Assembly: GCA_029211145.1 (NCBI GenBank)
Contig: JARGEQ010000040.1
Coordinates: forward strand, 62,001 to 126,000
Direction: 5' to 3'
DNA length: 64,000 bases
DNA from: Marinimicrococcus flavescens
GTDB taxonomy: Bacteria; Pseudomonadota; Alphaproteobacteria; Geminicoccales; Geminicoccaceae
In this document: in pieces, positions 48,578 to 57,026 of the stretch
Layout of the letters: each line of letters opens with the position of its first letter
Position numbering within the stretch: the first letter of the stretch is position 1
Program-made: the position numbers and the translations under genes
The notes under the pieces: generated by a model
Databases searched by the model: none
What the model saw: only the letters and a program-made list of their open reading frames with translations
Told to the model about the DNA's origin: nothing

Positions 48578-48633
48578 ATGGAGGAGGTCCCGACCCGATC
48601 CCTCTCACCCTCTCCGCGTGCTGCGGACGGCGG

Positions 48634-48915
48634 CGCCGCGCAAGGCGCTGCGCGCGGCAGGGTCCTTTGTCTTTCGGGTCTGGCGGCGGCGTCCGGCGGG
48701 CAGGCAATGAAGCTGACGCCACGGCTCCTGCACCTGCCCACCTTTCGTCAACCCCGCCCCTGTCATCGTTGCGGAATGGTAGACCAGGAGGGCACCCGGA
48801 ACGAGCGCAGCGGCGGTTTCGCACGCCCGGAGCGTTGCAGATCCGCTGAGCGCTCACCGCCGCCACCTGACGGAGACCAAAGAACGAAAGCCGCACGCAG
48901 CGCGCCATGCGGATT
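48634..48915. repeat. Inverted pair of the dispersed repeat in a gene-free stretch
   Basis: Plus copy at 48634-48680 (GCGCAAGGCGCTGCGCGCGG, then a T-rich tail) and a degenerate minus copy at 48873-48912 (GCGCTGCGTGCGG plus T-rich tail in element orientation). The first forms a 7-bp stem GCCGCGC/GCGCGGC over a 10-nt loop. No gene lies between them or up to 49.0 kb. Confidence 0.55.
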
Positions 48916-49032
48916 TCCTGCGCAGAGAACGCGGGGCGCAGGTGCCATCGCCCGGCGGCACCTCACGCCCTGTGGCCCGTTGTTCACGTAGCATGAACGA
49001 CGGGCCGCGCTCCCACGGAGCGGGTGTACGAC

Positions 49033-49596
49033 ATGGGCTCGCCCCTGCCGAAGCACGCGGCCACAGGCTCGACGAGGCTGTCCATGACAATGTCCGTCAT
49101 GCCGCAACAAGCGGCATCTGTCGTGAGCCGGGCGTTACGCCTGGTGCGCGACCGGCACGAGCCGGCCGATCTGGCGCATGCCGCTCTAGCGGGATTGCGC
49201 CAGATCCGCTCCACCATCGGCCGTGAGGTCGGGTACGGCGCCATGCGCCAGCTCGACGACTGGCTGCGCGAGTGCATCCGCGAGCGAAGCCGGCGCCGGT
49301 TCGGCGGCAAGGCGCCGCGGCGAACGCCGCAGCCGGCCCTGCCGGCACGTGCCGGCCCCGGCGCCGTCCGCTCCAGCACGATCGTCTGTGATGCCGTCCA
49401 CACCTGCTTCCTCCTCAATGCGCTCAGTCCCGGCGACGCGCTTCTCCTACCGGCCGCCGAACGGCTCCTCGACGCACTGTGCGAGGGGGCCGGCGGGCCG
49501 CCGGCCTGGCCGACGCTGAGCGACGCACTGGGGGCCGAGGCCGGCGAGATCGGCTACGAGCCGCGCCAGCCCGAAGGGCTGTTTCGCGTGCAGTGA
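49033..49596 (+). CDS. Hypothetical protein in the IS-rich zone
   Basis: A possible 187-residue Arg/Ala-rich protein, unrecognised. Residues ~25-80 look helical (LRLVRDRHEPADLAHAALAGL, MRQLDDWLRECIRERSRRRF). A frame starting at GTG 49024 or ATG 49084 is equally possible. The ribosome site is a GGAG 14 nt upstream, poorly spaced. It lies between an IS481 relic and an IS5 relic. It could be a spurious frame in GC-rich DNA, so confidence is low. Confidence 0.35.
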   Translation: MGSPLPKHAATGSTRLSMTMSVMPQQAASVVSRALRLVRDRHEPADLAHAALAGLRQIRSTIGREVGYGAMRQLDDWLRECIRERSRRRFGGKAPRRTPQPALPARAGPGAVRSSTIVCDAVHTCFLLNALSPGDALLLPAAERLLDALCEGAGGPPAWPTLSDALGAEAGEIGYEPRQPEGLFRVQ

Positions 49597-49684
49597 GCCT
49601 GGCGTGGGGGCGAGCAACAGGGCGGCGAGGAAACGTGGTGCCATGAAGCGCGGGAAGCCGGTGCGGGCTCGCGGCGGGAGGCGG

Positions 49685-49722
49685 GTGCAAGGCGCTGTGC
49701 GCGGCTGCAGCCTTTATTCTCG
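49685..49722 (+). repeat. Copy of the dispersed GC-palindrome/T-tail repeat
   Basis: GTGCAAGGCGCTGTGCGCGG followed by a GC break and CCTTTATTCTCG. It lies 90 bp after the hypothetical gene and just before an IS5 relic. Confidence 0.5.
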
Positions 49723-49772
49723 TCGATGGGCAGCGGCGGCAGAGCGCTCGATCCGCCAGGGTCCGGACTCAA

Positions 49773-50050
49773 TCAGAGCCAGAAGGCCGCGACGGCCGCC
49801 AAAGCCACAGCGGACTGGAAGTCGATCGCGAGTTTGTCGGCGTCGTCGCCGCGATGGGCGATGATGCCGGGCGTCAGGCGGAACACGAGCGGCCGCCCGG
49901 CCCGTAGGCCTGCGGGCAGTCCCGCCACCGGCAGCCCGAGCGCAGCACGTGCAGGATCCCGCTGATCAGCCGCCGGTCGTCGACCCGCCGCGCCCCCGGC
50001 TGCTTCTTCGGCAACAGCGGCTCGATCACCGCCTGCCCCGCGTGCAGCTA
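49773..50050 (-). mobile_element. IS5-family transposase remnant with internal deletion
   Basis: The minus strand encodes AVIEPLLPKKQPGARR, VDDRRLISGILHVLRSGCRW and RDCPQAYGPGG, the N-terminal DUF4096 region of IS5 (IS427-like) transposases. After that the frame breaks and jumps to the C-terminal end (DKLAIDFQSAVALAAVAAFWL, stop). The entire DDE centre is missing, so it is inactive. It sits 14 bp downstream of the lipoprotein gene. Confidence 0.75.
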
Positions 50051-50063
50051 TTCAAGATACGCT

Positions 50064-50633
50064 CTAGTCTTCCTTGAGCTCCTTGGCGGCCTTCTTGCCG
50101 AAGACCTTGCGCGTGGCGCCGATGGCAGGCTCGCCGCTCTTCTTGTAGCAGGCCTGATCGCCCGTGCTGCAGACCACGTTCTTCCTTGGGCGGATCTCGT
50201 TCGGCTCCCAGCCCGGCTCGCGCACCTCGCTCGCGGCCTTGCGGCCGAACTGCTGGCGGGTGTTCTTGTAGTCGGGCTCGCCCTTTTTGTAGCAGACCTC
50301 GTCGTCGAGATCGCACTTCACCTTGTCCTTGGGGCGGTAGACCGGGTCGTTCCTGCGCCGGTCGAGATCGTCGGCCAGGCGCCTGGCGGCGCTGCCGCCG
50401 AAATACTCCCCGGTCAAGCCGACGTCGGGGCCGCGGCGGTCGTAGCAGACGCGCGAGCGGGCATCGCAGCTGACGCCGGGCCGCGGCTGGAAGCGATTGC
50501 TGCGATCGGCCGTGTCGTAATAGGCGGGCCCGGAGAGGTAGCCCGGCCCGTAGGGCGCACCGCCGCCTTCGAGGCAGCCGGCGAGCGCGAGGGGTGCTGC
50601 GACGAGCGCGAAAGACCGGAACCGAGGAGCCAT
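50064..50633 (-). CDS. Lipoprotein with three YcgJ/Fels-1-like repeats
   Basis: 189 residues. Signal peptide with lipobox LAGC (17-20), so a lipid-anchored envelope protein. The mature part has three copies of a roughly 34-residue module: two cysteines five residues apart (C-x6-CY), then a basic stretch and a conserved FG-x-x-AA (53-86, 104-137, 152-186). The first reads CDARSRVCYDRRGP and LTGEYFGGSAARRL, the pattern of YcgJ/Fels-1 prophage-like proteins (PF05666-like), which usually have one copy. Each cysteine pair probably makes a disulphide. Function unknown. Confidence 0.75.
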   Translation of the reverse strand: MAPRFRSFALVAAPLALAGCLEGGGAPYGPGYLSGPAYYDTADRSNRFQPRPGVSCDARSRVCYDRRGPDVGLTGEYFGGSAARRLADDLDRRRNDPVYRPKDKVKCDLDDEVCYKKGEPDYKNTRQQFGRKAASEVREPGWEPNEIRPRKNVVCSTGDQACYKKSGEPAIGATRKVFGKKAAKELKED

Positions 50634-50727
50634 GGCGATCCTCTCCGCTGCGCCGGGAGGCGCAACCTTCTCCCCCAGAGATAGCGGCAAGGCGCTTGGC
50701 GGCAATGGGTGGAACGCCGCGGGCGTC

Positions 50728-51537
50728 CTAGGAGGCCTCGACCTTGCCGATGAACGGCAGATGGCGGTAGCGCTCGGCATAGTCGATGCCGTAGCCCACC
50801 ACGAACACGTCGTCGATGACGAAGCCGGTGAGGTCGGGCTCGATCTCCACCACGCGGCGCGACGGCTTGTCGAGGAGCGCGCAGGTCATGGCCCGGGCAG
50901 CACCGTTGTCGAGCAGCATCTGCCGGGTGAAGGCCAAGGTGCGCCCGGTGTCCTGGATGTCATCGACGAGCAGCACCTCCTGCCCCTCGATGGACCCGGG
51001 CATGCCGCCGATCACCTTGACCCTGCCGCTGCTCTCGGTGCCGGTGCCGTAGGAGGAGACCTGCAGGAACTCGACGCGCGGCCGGCAGCCCTCGCGGTCG
51101 AGCGCCCGCACGAGGTCGGCGGTGAACACGAAGGCGCCCTTGAGCAGGCCCACCAGGGTGAACTCGCGCGGCATGCGGGCAGCGATCTCGCGCGCCAGCT
51201 CCTGCACCCTCGCGGCCACCTCCTGCTCGGAGAACAGCACCTTCACCTGCTCGTCCATCTCGTCCCTTTCCGCCGCCTCGTCGAGCAGCCGCATGTCGTC
51301 GCGCTCCAGCGCCACCTCCTGCAGGGCCGCAAGGATGCGCTCGAAGTCCTCGCCCAGCGCCCGCCGGTCGGCGCGCCAGACGATCTCCAGGGGCCCCGCC
51401 GCCTCGCGGGACAGAATGTCGTAGAGGGCGTCGAGATTGGCCGGCAGGGGGCAGTCGAGCTGCTCCGCCAGACGGGCGAAGACCGCCTCGCGGCTGGCGA
51501 GGCCGGCATCGATGACGCAACGCGCGAGGCCGCTCAT
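50728..51537 (-). CDS. Barstar-domain fused to hypoxanthine phosphoribosyltransferase
   Basis: 269 residues in one intact frame. Residues 1-~88 match barstar, the barnase inhibitor: ANLDALYDILS (33-43), PLEIVWR and the helix ERILAALQEVA. D40 lines up with barstar Asp39, which plugs the RNase active site. Residues ~94-269 are a complete Hpt: LVGLLKGAFVF (128), the PRPP loop VLLVDDIQDTGRTL (188-201) and the C-terminal VVGYGIDYAERYRHLPFIG. It follows the barnase gene on the same strand with AAGGAGG 7 nt before its ATG. Fusing an RNase inhibitor to a guanine/hypoxanthine salvage enzyme is unusual. Confidence 0.85.
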   Translation of the reverse strand: MSGLARCVIDAGLASREAVFARLAEQLDCPLPANLDALYDILSREAAGPLEIVWRADRRALGEDFERILAALQEVALERDDMRLLDEAAERDEMDEQVKVLFSEQEVAARVQELAREIAARMPREFTLVGLLKGAFVFTADLVRALDREGCRPRVEFLQVSSYGTGTESSGRVKVIGGMPGSIEGQEVLLVDDIQDTGRTLAFTRQMLLDNGAARAMTCALLDKPSRRVVEIEPDLTGFVIDDVFVVGYGIDYAERYRHLPFIGKVEAS

Positions 51538-51585
51538 GGCGGCACCTCCTTGCCAAGGCCGCTCACGGCGGCACCTCCTTGAAGG
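51529..51585. repeat. 29-bp tandem duplication at the RNase-stop / barstar-start junction
   Basis: The segment CGCTCATGGCGGCACCTCCTTG (51531-51552, in two parts here) recurs with one change (T to C) at 51560-51581. Each unit carries, on the minus strand, an AAGGAGG ribosome site and an initiation-type codon (ATG in one, GTG in the other). The RNase stop codon is in the upstream copy. Before duplication the two genes would have overlapped by ATGA, so the duplication uncoupled them. Confidence 0.7.
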
Positions 51586-52021
51586 TCTCGTAGTGATCGA
51601 GGGTGACGAAGACGAGACCGTCGGAGGAAAACACCAGCCGTCTCGCCCCGCGCCGCCCGCAGGCGAAGTCGAGGTCGGCCTCGTACCAGATCCGCCCGGG
51701 CTTGTCAGGCAGGCGGCGCTCGCGGTTTCCGAACCGGTCGCCGCCCATGATTCCCTTTGGATCGGACCGGCACAGGTCCCGGCCCGGCCGCCAGCCGAGG
51801 CGGCGCGCCTCGCTCTTGGTGAGATAGCGCTCCGGCAGATCGCCGTCCTCGCGCAGGCTGGTCACCGTCGCCACGAAGCCCTCGACGTCGCGCAGCCCCA
51901 GCAGGCTCGCGAACGCCCTGACCTCGGCCTCGCCGGCCAGTCCCGGAAGCGGGGGGAGCAGCAGCAAAAGCAGCGCCATGAGGCGGCCCGCCCCGCCGAA
52001 GGATACCCAGGACATTCTCAT
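51563..52021 (-). CDS. Secreted guanyl-specific ribonuclease, barnase family
   Basis: 152 residues. Signal peptide (~13-30, GLAG-EAEV) then a barnase/N1-T1-type RNase. All catalytic positions align with barnase: K69 in YLTKSEARRLGW, E114 in IWYEADLDFA (general base, Glu73), R123 and R128 near GARRLVFSSD (Arg83, Arg87) and H143 in LDHYETF (His102). Also GGDRFGNRERRLP, the family's guanine-loop region. So it should cleave RNA at G outside the cytoplasm. The gene next downstream carries the matching inhibitor domain. ATG 52021; GGGAG lies about 11 nt upstream. Confidence 0.93.
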   Translation of the reverse strand: MRMSWVSFGGAGRLMALLLLLLPPLPGLAGEAEVRAFASLLGLRDVEGFVATVTSLREDGDLPERYLTKSEARRLGWRPGRDLCRSDPKGIMGGDRFGNRERRLPDKPGRIWYEADLDFACGRRGARRLVFSSDGLVFVTLDHYETFKEVPP

Positions 52022-52175
52022 CGAGCGTTCACTCCCTTTTTACCGGCCTGCGTCACACTGGCTTCCGATCGGCCGTCATTCCCGCTTGGCAGGCCGGGGC
52101 CCCAGAGGGCAATGATGTCGGTGATGAAATTGAAGGCACATTTTCCACCTTCAAGTTGCACGGCCTGGAGATGCC

Positions 52176-53498
52176 ATGACCGCTCGGTCCGCCACCGCGT
52201 TTGCCGGCCCCGCCTCCGCCCGTGCGGCGAACAGTAGTGCCGGCGCGGACAGCCTGATCTATGGCACCAGCTGGGGCGGCGGCGGCGGCACCGTCGAGAT
52301 CACCTACAGCTTCCCCGACTTCGGCTCGTCCTGGCCGCGTCCCTACGGCGATTTCGACGAGCCGCGAGCCGGCTTCCAGCCGCTCTCCGCGAGCCAGGAA
52401 GCGGCGGTGCGGGAGGCGCTCGAGCTGTGGGCCGGCGTGGCCGACATCCGCTTCGTCGAGGTCGTCGAGAGCGGCAGCGACGTGGGCGACCTGCGCTTTG
52501 CACGGACCAGCGCCAGCCCCAGCGCGCATGCCTACCTGCCGCAGTCCGGCCCGCCCTCGGGAGACGTCTGGCTGGGGCCGAGCTTCCTGCCTGGGATGGA
52601 CTACGCGCCCGGCAGCTACGGGTTCTTCGTGATGGTCCACGAGATCGGCCACGCGCTGGGCCTCAAGCATCCCCACGAGCCCGGCGGCATCGGCGGCGTC
52701 CTCGAGGCCGGCGCCGACTGGATCGGCTCCACTGTCATGTCCTACCGCTCGCTGGCCGGCGACCGGCTGGGCAAGCTCTATTCCAACGACCTCTTCCCCA
52801 AGACGCCCATGGCCCTCGACATCGCCGCGATCCAGGAGCTCTACGGCGCCAACGGCACCACCGGCGCCGGCAATACCGTCTATGCTTGGGCATCGGGCGA
52901 GCGGGTCTTCGAGACGATCTACGACACCGGCGGCATCGACACGATCGACTGGTCCAACCAGAGCAGCAGCGCGCTGATCGACCTGCGCCCGGGGGCCTGG
53001 AGCGAGCTTGGCGCGCCGGTCCGGGCGCGAGGCGGCAAGAGCCCCGATACGCTGGCGCTGGCCGACGGGACGCTGATCGAGAACGCCCTGGGCGGCAGCG
53101 GCAACGACAAGATCTGGGGCAACGATCTCGACAACCTGCTGGATGGCGGCAGCGGCAAGGACCGGCTGTGGGGCCTCGGCGGCGACGACATCCTCGTGGC
53201 GGGCCCCGGCAAGGACCGGCTGGACGGTGGCGACGGGCTCGACGTGGCGGTGTTCGCGGGCGACAGCGCCGACTTCAAGATCAGCGTGAAGAAGAACGGC
53301 AAGATCACGGTGATCGACAAGGAGACCGGCGACGGCGATCTCGGCAAGAACAAGCTCTTCGCCATCGAGATCCTGGAGTTCGACGACGTCTTGCTGGAGG
53401 CAGGGCCGGGCAAGACGCTGGTCCCGCTGGGCAGCGGCCAGGCGGTGGCGGCAGCCGGGCTCGACAGCCTCGTCAATGACGGCCAGACGGTGGTCTGA
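52176..53498 (+). CDS. Serralysin-type secreted metalloprotease with RTX repeats
   Basis: 440 residues of the M10B family. The zinc motif is HEIGHALGLKH (155-165, HExxHxxGxxH) and the Met-turn VMSY is near 188. The C-terminal part (~300-345) has RTX nonapeptides (GGSGNDKIWGN, DGGSGKDRLWG, AGPGKDRLDGGDG) that bind calcium and form a beta-roll. There is no Sec signal peptide, as expected for a type I substrate, but no type I secretion genes or protease inhibitor lie near. Divergent from the RNase gene. Confidence 0.93.
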   Translation: MTARSATAFAGPASARAANSSAGADSLIYGTSWGGGGGTVEITYSFPDFGSSWPRPYGDFDEPRAGFQPLSASQEAAVREALELWAGVADIRFVEVVESGSDVGDLRFARTSASPSAHAYLPQSGPPSGDVWLGPSFLPGMDYAPGSYGFFVMVHEIGHALGLKHPHEPGGIGGVLEAGADWIGSTVMSYRSLAGDRLGKLYSNDLFPKTPMALDIAAIQELYGANGTTGAGNTVYAWASGERVFETIYDTGGIDTIDWSNQSSSALIDLRPGAWSELGAPVRARGGKSPDTLALADGTLIENALGGSGNDKIWGNDLDNLLDGGSGKDRLWGLGGDDILVAGPGKDRLDGGDGLDVAVFAGDSADFKISVKKNGKITVIDKETGDGDLGKNKLFAIEILEFDDVLLEAGPGKTLVPLGSGQAVAAAGLDSLVNDGQTVV

Positions 53499-53983
53499 GG
53501 CGGCGCTCATCCGACCGGTGCCGCAGCCGGGCTGCTCACACGTCGCTGCGCCCGTTCTTTCCGGCAGGAGCGTCCTTCGGGTCGCCGGCCCGTGCGCGTG
53601 CCGGCGAAAGCGGCGGCGCCGCGAGACCCCGGGCGCGGAGAGGCTGGCGCCGCTGGTCGTCGGCAGCCTCGAGTCCTGCAAGCCCGCTCCCACGCGCCGG
53701 CACCGAGCCAGCGGGCGGAAAATCAAACGGCATGCCGCCCCGTCGGCAGGAGGGTTTCGAGGGCTGGTCTTGTCCGGTCTGCGGCAGCGTAGCCGGTCTC
53801 GCGGGCTCGGGCCCGCGACCGGGATGGTGAGCCGCAGGCCCTGGCCCTCATGAAAGACCCGGCCGCGAAGCGCCGTTTTTTCTCCCGGGTTTCCAGGCCA
53901 CGGCTCGACCTTCGGCCGGCTTCGGGTCCTTCCCGCCACCATCGTGGGCCGCCGGCGCGATCGCGCCCCGCGCAGCCGTTCGA
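53499..53983. other. Gene-free stretch downstream of the protease gene
   Basis: About 480 bp with no convincing gene. A plus-strand frame near 53600-53760 reads RLAPLVVGSLESCK, faintly like the C-terminus of IS66 TnpC; this is too weak to claim. A pyrimidine tract (53876-53884) follows GGCCGCGAAGCGCC, possibly a degenerate copy of the dispersed repeat. Confidence 0.3.
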
Positions 53984-54904
53984 TCAACCCGGCGGCACGC
54001 CGTGGCCCGGCGCGAAGGTGGTCTGGCGCCGCAGCACTGCCCAGGCGATCCGCGCCGGCTTGCCGGCGAGCGCCATGATGGCGACGTTGCCCCTGTTGCC
54101 CCGGCAAAGCACTCTCGCCAGCAGGCCGCGCGGCCACTCCCCGAGCGGGGCGGCACTGGCCGCCAGCGGCTTCATCGCCGCCCGGACGGCCCTGGATGAG
54201 CAGGGTGCGCAGCTGGCGGTTGCCGCGCCTGGTGATGCCGGGCAGCCGGGGCCGGCCGCCTGTCGTGCGCTGCCTTGGCGCGAGACCCGGCCATCGATGA
54301 AGCAGGCATCGATCCGACCCCGAAGGGCCGCGCCCTGCGCGCCGGCATCGCCCACCGCGGCCAGCAGGACGGTGGCGCCCGGGATCCCGATGCCGGGGAT
54401 CGTGCCCTGCCGCCGCGCCCGCCGGTCGGTTCGGGCGGGCTCGGCCAGCTCCTCGCCCGGCGCCGCAATCTTCCGGTCGAGCGCCCGCCACGCCGCCCGC
54501 ATGTCGATGATCAGCCGGCGCAGGCGCGCGTCCGCCGCGAAGCCCGGATCGTCGGCAACGGCCGCCGCCCGCTCGAGCTTGCGCCGCCCCTGCGCACAGA
54601 CCTGGCCGCCCCCGGCAGGATCGCCCGCAGCCGGTCGCGCAGCGCCGTGCTGGCCGCCACCAGCTTCGAGCGCACCCGGTGCGGGGTCCGGAGGCCGGGC
54701 TGGTTCTCGCTCCCCCGCGGCACGAGCCGCATGCTCGACCGCGACGCCGCCATTGCCATCCCGCAAGGCGGCAGCGTCGCCGTCAGGGCGGAAATGCTCT
54801 CCTGCCGCATCCGCCTGCCGAAGCGCCACCACCCCCTTCCCGTTCCGTCCGGGCACGCTGCAGACGGTCTTGCCCGGATCGATCGCGAGCAGCTCGATGC
54901 TCAT
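53984..54904 (-). mobile_element. IS110-family transposase remnant (frameshifted)
   Basis: The minus strand starts MSIELLAIDPGKTV, the DEDD-domain opening of IS110. It shows the C-terminal domain as TIPGIGIPGATVLLAAVGDA, then one frame over WPGLAPRQRTTGGRPRL and ITRRGNRQLRTLLIQGR, then back to the first frame with NVAIMALAGKPARIAWAVL. These are the expected IS110 segments in order, but in different frames, so the protein is dead. IS110 elements usually lack terminal inverted repeats; none are seen. Confidence 0.8.
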
Positions 54905-55255
54905 GGCCCGCTCCTTCGCTCCGAAACCGGCGCATCCTGCGCGGATGAGGTCGAGGAGGGGCGGGTCATCCTGCAAGCCAAGCGCGGCGCAACGCGCCCG
55001 CCCGGCACCATTCCCGATGTCAGCGTCACCGGCCGGCGCGGCGGGTTCCATGACGCTTCCGTTCCGACCAATCGGGGTCCGTCCTCGCCTGAAAGGCTGC
55101 AGATGAATCGCGTTCGGCCCAATCACGGAGCCGAGTGCGAGCCGATCCGCGGTCCACGGGGAATGTCGCGACGCGGTGCCGGCCGGATTGGCGGAGGGCG
55201 GGAGCGTTCGGGCAACGCTCGCGGCGGCGCTGCCGAGAAGTCCGCCTAAGAGCCT

Positions 55256-56060
55256 GTTGGAGCGGGATGAGCTTTGCTCGAAGTTTATCCGGCGTCGGCG
55301 AGGTCGTTGGCGCCCTTTCCGGCGACGGAGCTGTCGAGGAGGGTGCCGATGCAGGCGGTGACGGCCTCGCGGTGCGTTGCCCGGCCTTGCGCAGGAGGTG
55401 CTCGAGCCTGGCGAAGACCGGCCCGATGGGGTTCGGCTCGGGGCTGCAGGGCGGCAGAGGGAGGAGATGCGCCTCAGCGGCCCGGGTCGCGGCGCACACG
55501 CCGGGGAGCCCTGTGGCTGCCCGGACTTTCCATGACGACGATGTCGCCGGGCTCGAGCGTCGGCGCCGGCGCCTGCTCGACCCGGGCCCGGGAGGCCGCA
55601 CTGCCCATCCGTCCGTCGAGCACGCAGGGTGCGGTCATTCCTTCGTGGCGCAGGGCGGCGATGAAGGGTTGCGTTCTGGCGCCGCGCAACGGTGCTGGGC
55701 CCGGCCGCCGCCTGCCCACCGGCGCCCGGCCGCGCACCATGTCGGGCCGCTCCCGCTCCGCGGCGAGGAGCGGTTTTCTCGAAGCTCGGCCGCGCCTCCT
55801 GCACGAAGGCCCGCACCGTGCGCCAGCCGCTCCACCAGCCACGCCGCTGGCCCGTCGCGGGCTCTTGCGCTTCATGTGCCCGCCCGTCCTGCCGGTCCCT
55901 CGCCGCAGCCGCGCCCATCTCGACACCGTCGATGGCGCCACCGTCGCCGCACCGATGGTCCGGATGCCATCGTCCGCTGCCGCAGATCCGGCGACCACGG
56001 CCCCGCCATCGATACCGGCCTCCCCCGGCACGTGGCTCGAACGGGATCGCGAGCTTCACG
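55256..56060 (-). mobile_element. IS630-family transposase remnant (frameshifted, deleted)
   Basis: Reading the minus strand: VAPSTVSRWARLRRGTGRT (HTH part), AAERERPDMVRGRAP, then TQPFIAALRHEGMTAPCVLDG, PTLEPGDIVVMESPGSHRA, and one frame over LPPCSPEPNPIGPVFARLEH and LLRKAGQRT. These are the IS630 DDE order VAALRHDG, GDIVVMDNLGSHK and YSPDLNPIEQ. The region before TQPF lacks the first catalytic Asp segment (VFIDETW), and frames break at least twice. Inactive. Confidence 0.8.
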
Positions 56061-56178
56061 GAAACCCTCGCCGATCCGGCCGAGGATCGTTCCGCGCCAG
56101 GTCCCGTACCCGATCACCCTCGTGATCCGCTGGCGCGCCCCCGACCCAGCCAATGCATCGACGGACAGGAGGATGATG

Positions 56179-56430
56179 GCAATGCGCGGATCGTTACGGC
56201 TGGACGACGAGACGCAGGCGGTGACCGGGCCGCAGTTGCCGAAGAGCCAGCCCGGGGCGCGGCGGGCCGACGGCCGGCGGGCGGTCAGCGGACTCCCGCT
56301 CATGCCGCGCTCGGGCTGAAGCTGGCGCGATCGCCCGCCGGCCTGGGAGGGCTGCACGACGGTCAGCAACCGACTCAACCGACGCTATCGGCGCGGCAGC
56401 TGCCGGAAGCCCTTGCCGCGTCGCCGGACT
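56179..56430 (+). mobile_element. Second IS5-family transposase remnant, plus strand
   Basis: The plus strand gives LDDETQAVTGPQLPKSQPGA, RRADGRRAVSGLPLMPRSG, a stop, SWRDRPPAWEGCTTVSNRLN and RRYRRGSCRKPL. Position by position this mirrors the IS5 N-terminal DUF4096 domain (LTDEQWAVIEPLLPKKQPGA ... SGCRWRDLP ... TTVYNRFNRW). It has many substitutions and one in-frame stop. The remaining 3' part up to 57.0 kb cannot be recognised. Confidence 0.65.
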
Positions 56431-57026
56431 TCCTCGCGGCCGACCCCGATCCCGCCGCACAGCCACGGACAGGCCGCCTGCCCTCCGGTCGCTACGGCAC
56501 CGCTTGTGGCCGCGGCCCGCCGGGCAGATCCGTCCCGTCGTCCCCGACCATCACGCCTCGCCGCCAAAGGCCGCTGCCATGGTCATCATGGCGACGCGCA
56601 CGGGCGCCGGCTCCCCTTCCGTCCACCCTCGACGTCGATCCCGCCCACTCATTCACGAGCCCCGAGGCGGCCAGAGTCTTTCTCCCGGCCGATCGCCCGG
56701 GTCCGGCGGGCAGCCGCCCCGACCGGTGCCCTGCAGGAAAGGCTGCAGACCGCGAAAGCCCCCACCATGCCAACCGACAGAAAAGCGGCGAAGGCCGCGC
56801 GCAGTGCCTTGCGCGGAACCACGGCCTCCGCCGGCTCCGGCCCGATCCCACCGCGACCAGCCGCAGCCTTTTCCAGTCAGAGGCCGGATCGCCTCCTCGT
56901 GCAGCGGCGGTGTCCGGAGGGCCGTCGGCCAGCGGCGGGGGACGCGGGGCACCATGGCGGCATCGCCCCTACCCTGCCCGCCTCCTTGGGGTTTATGGTC
57001 CGGCGGCGCTGAACCGGAGGAACGCA
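56431..57026. repeat. Unassigned stretch with one minus-strand copy of the dispersed repeat
   Basis: About 600 bp without a gene. At 56780-56820 (minus) lies a good repeat copy: CGCGCAAGGCACTGCGCGCGG, read in two parts, then a tail with TTTTC. The rest may be the decayed 3' half of the IS5 relic. The last 20 bp hold the CGGAGG ribosome site of the next gene. Confidence 0.4.

Noticed and set aside
53600-53760. IS66 TnpC C-terminus-like peptide
   Set aside because: Only about 12 residues resemble the family, with no flanking motifs.
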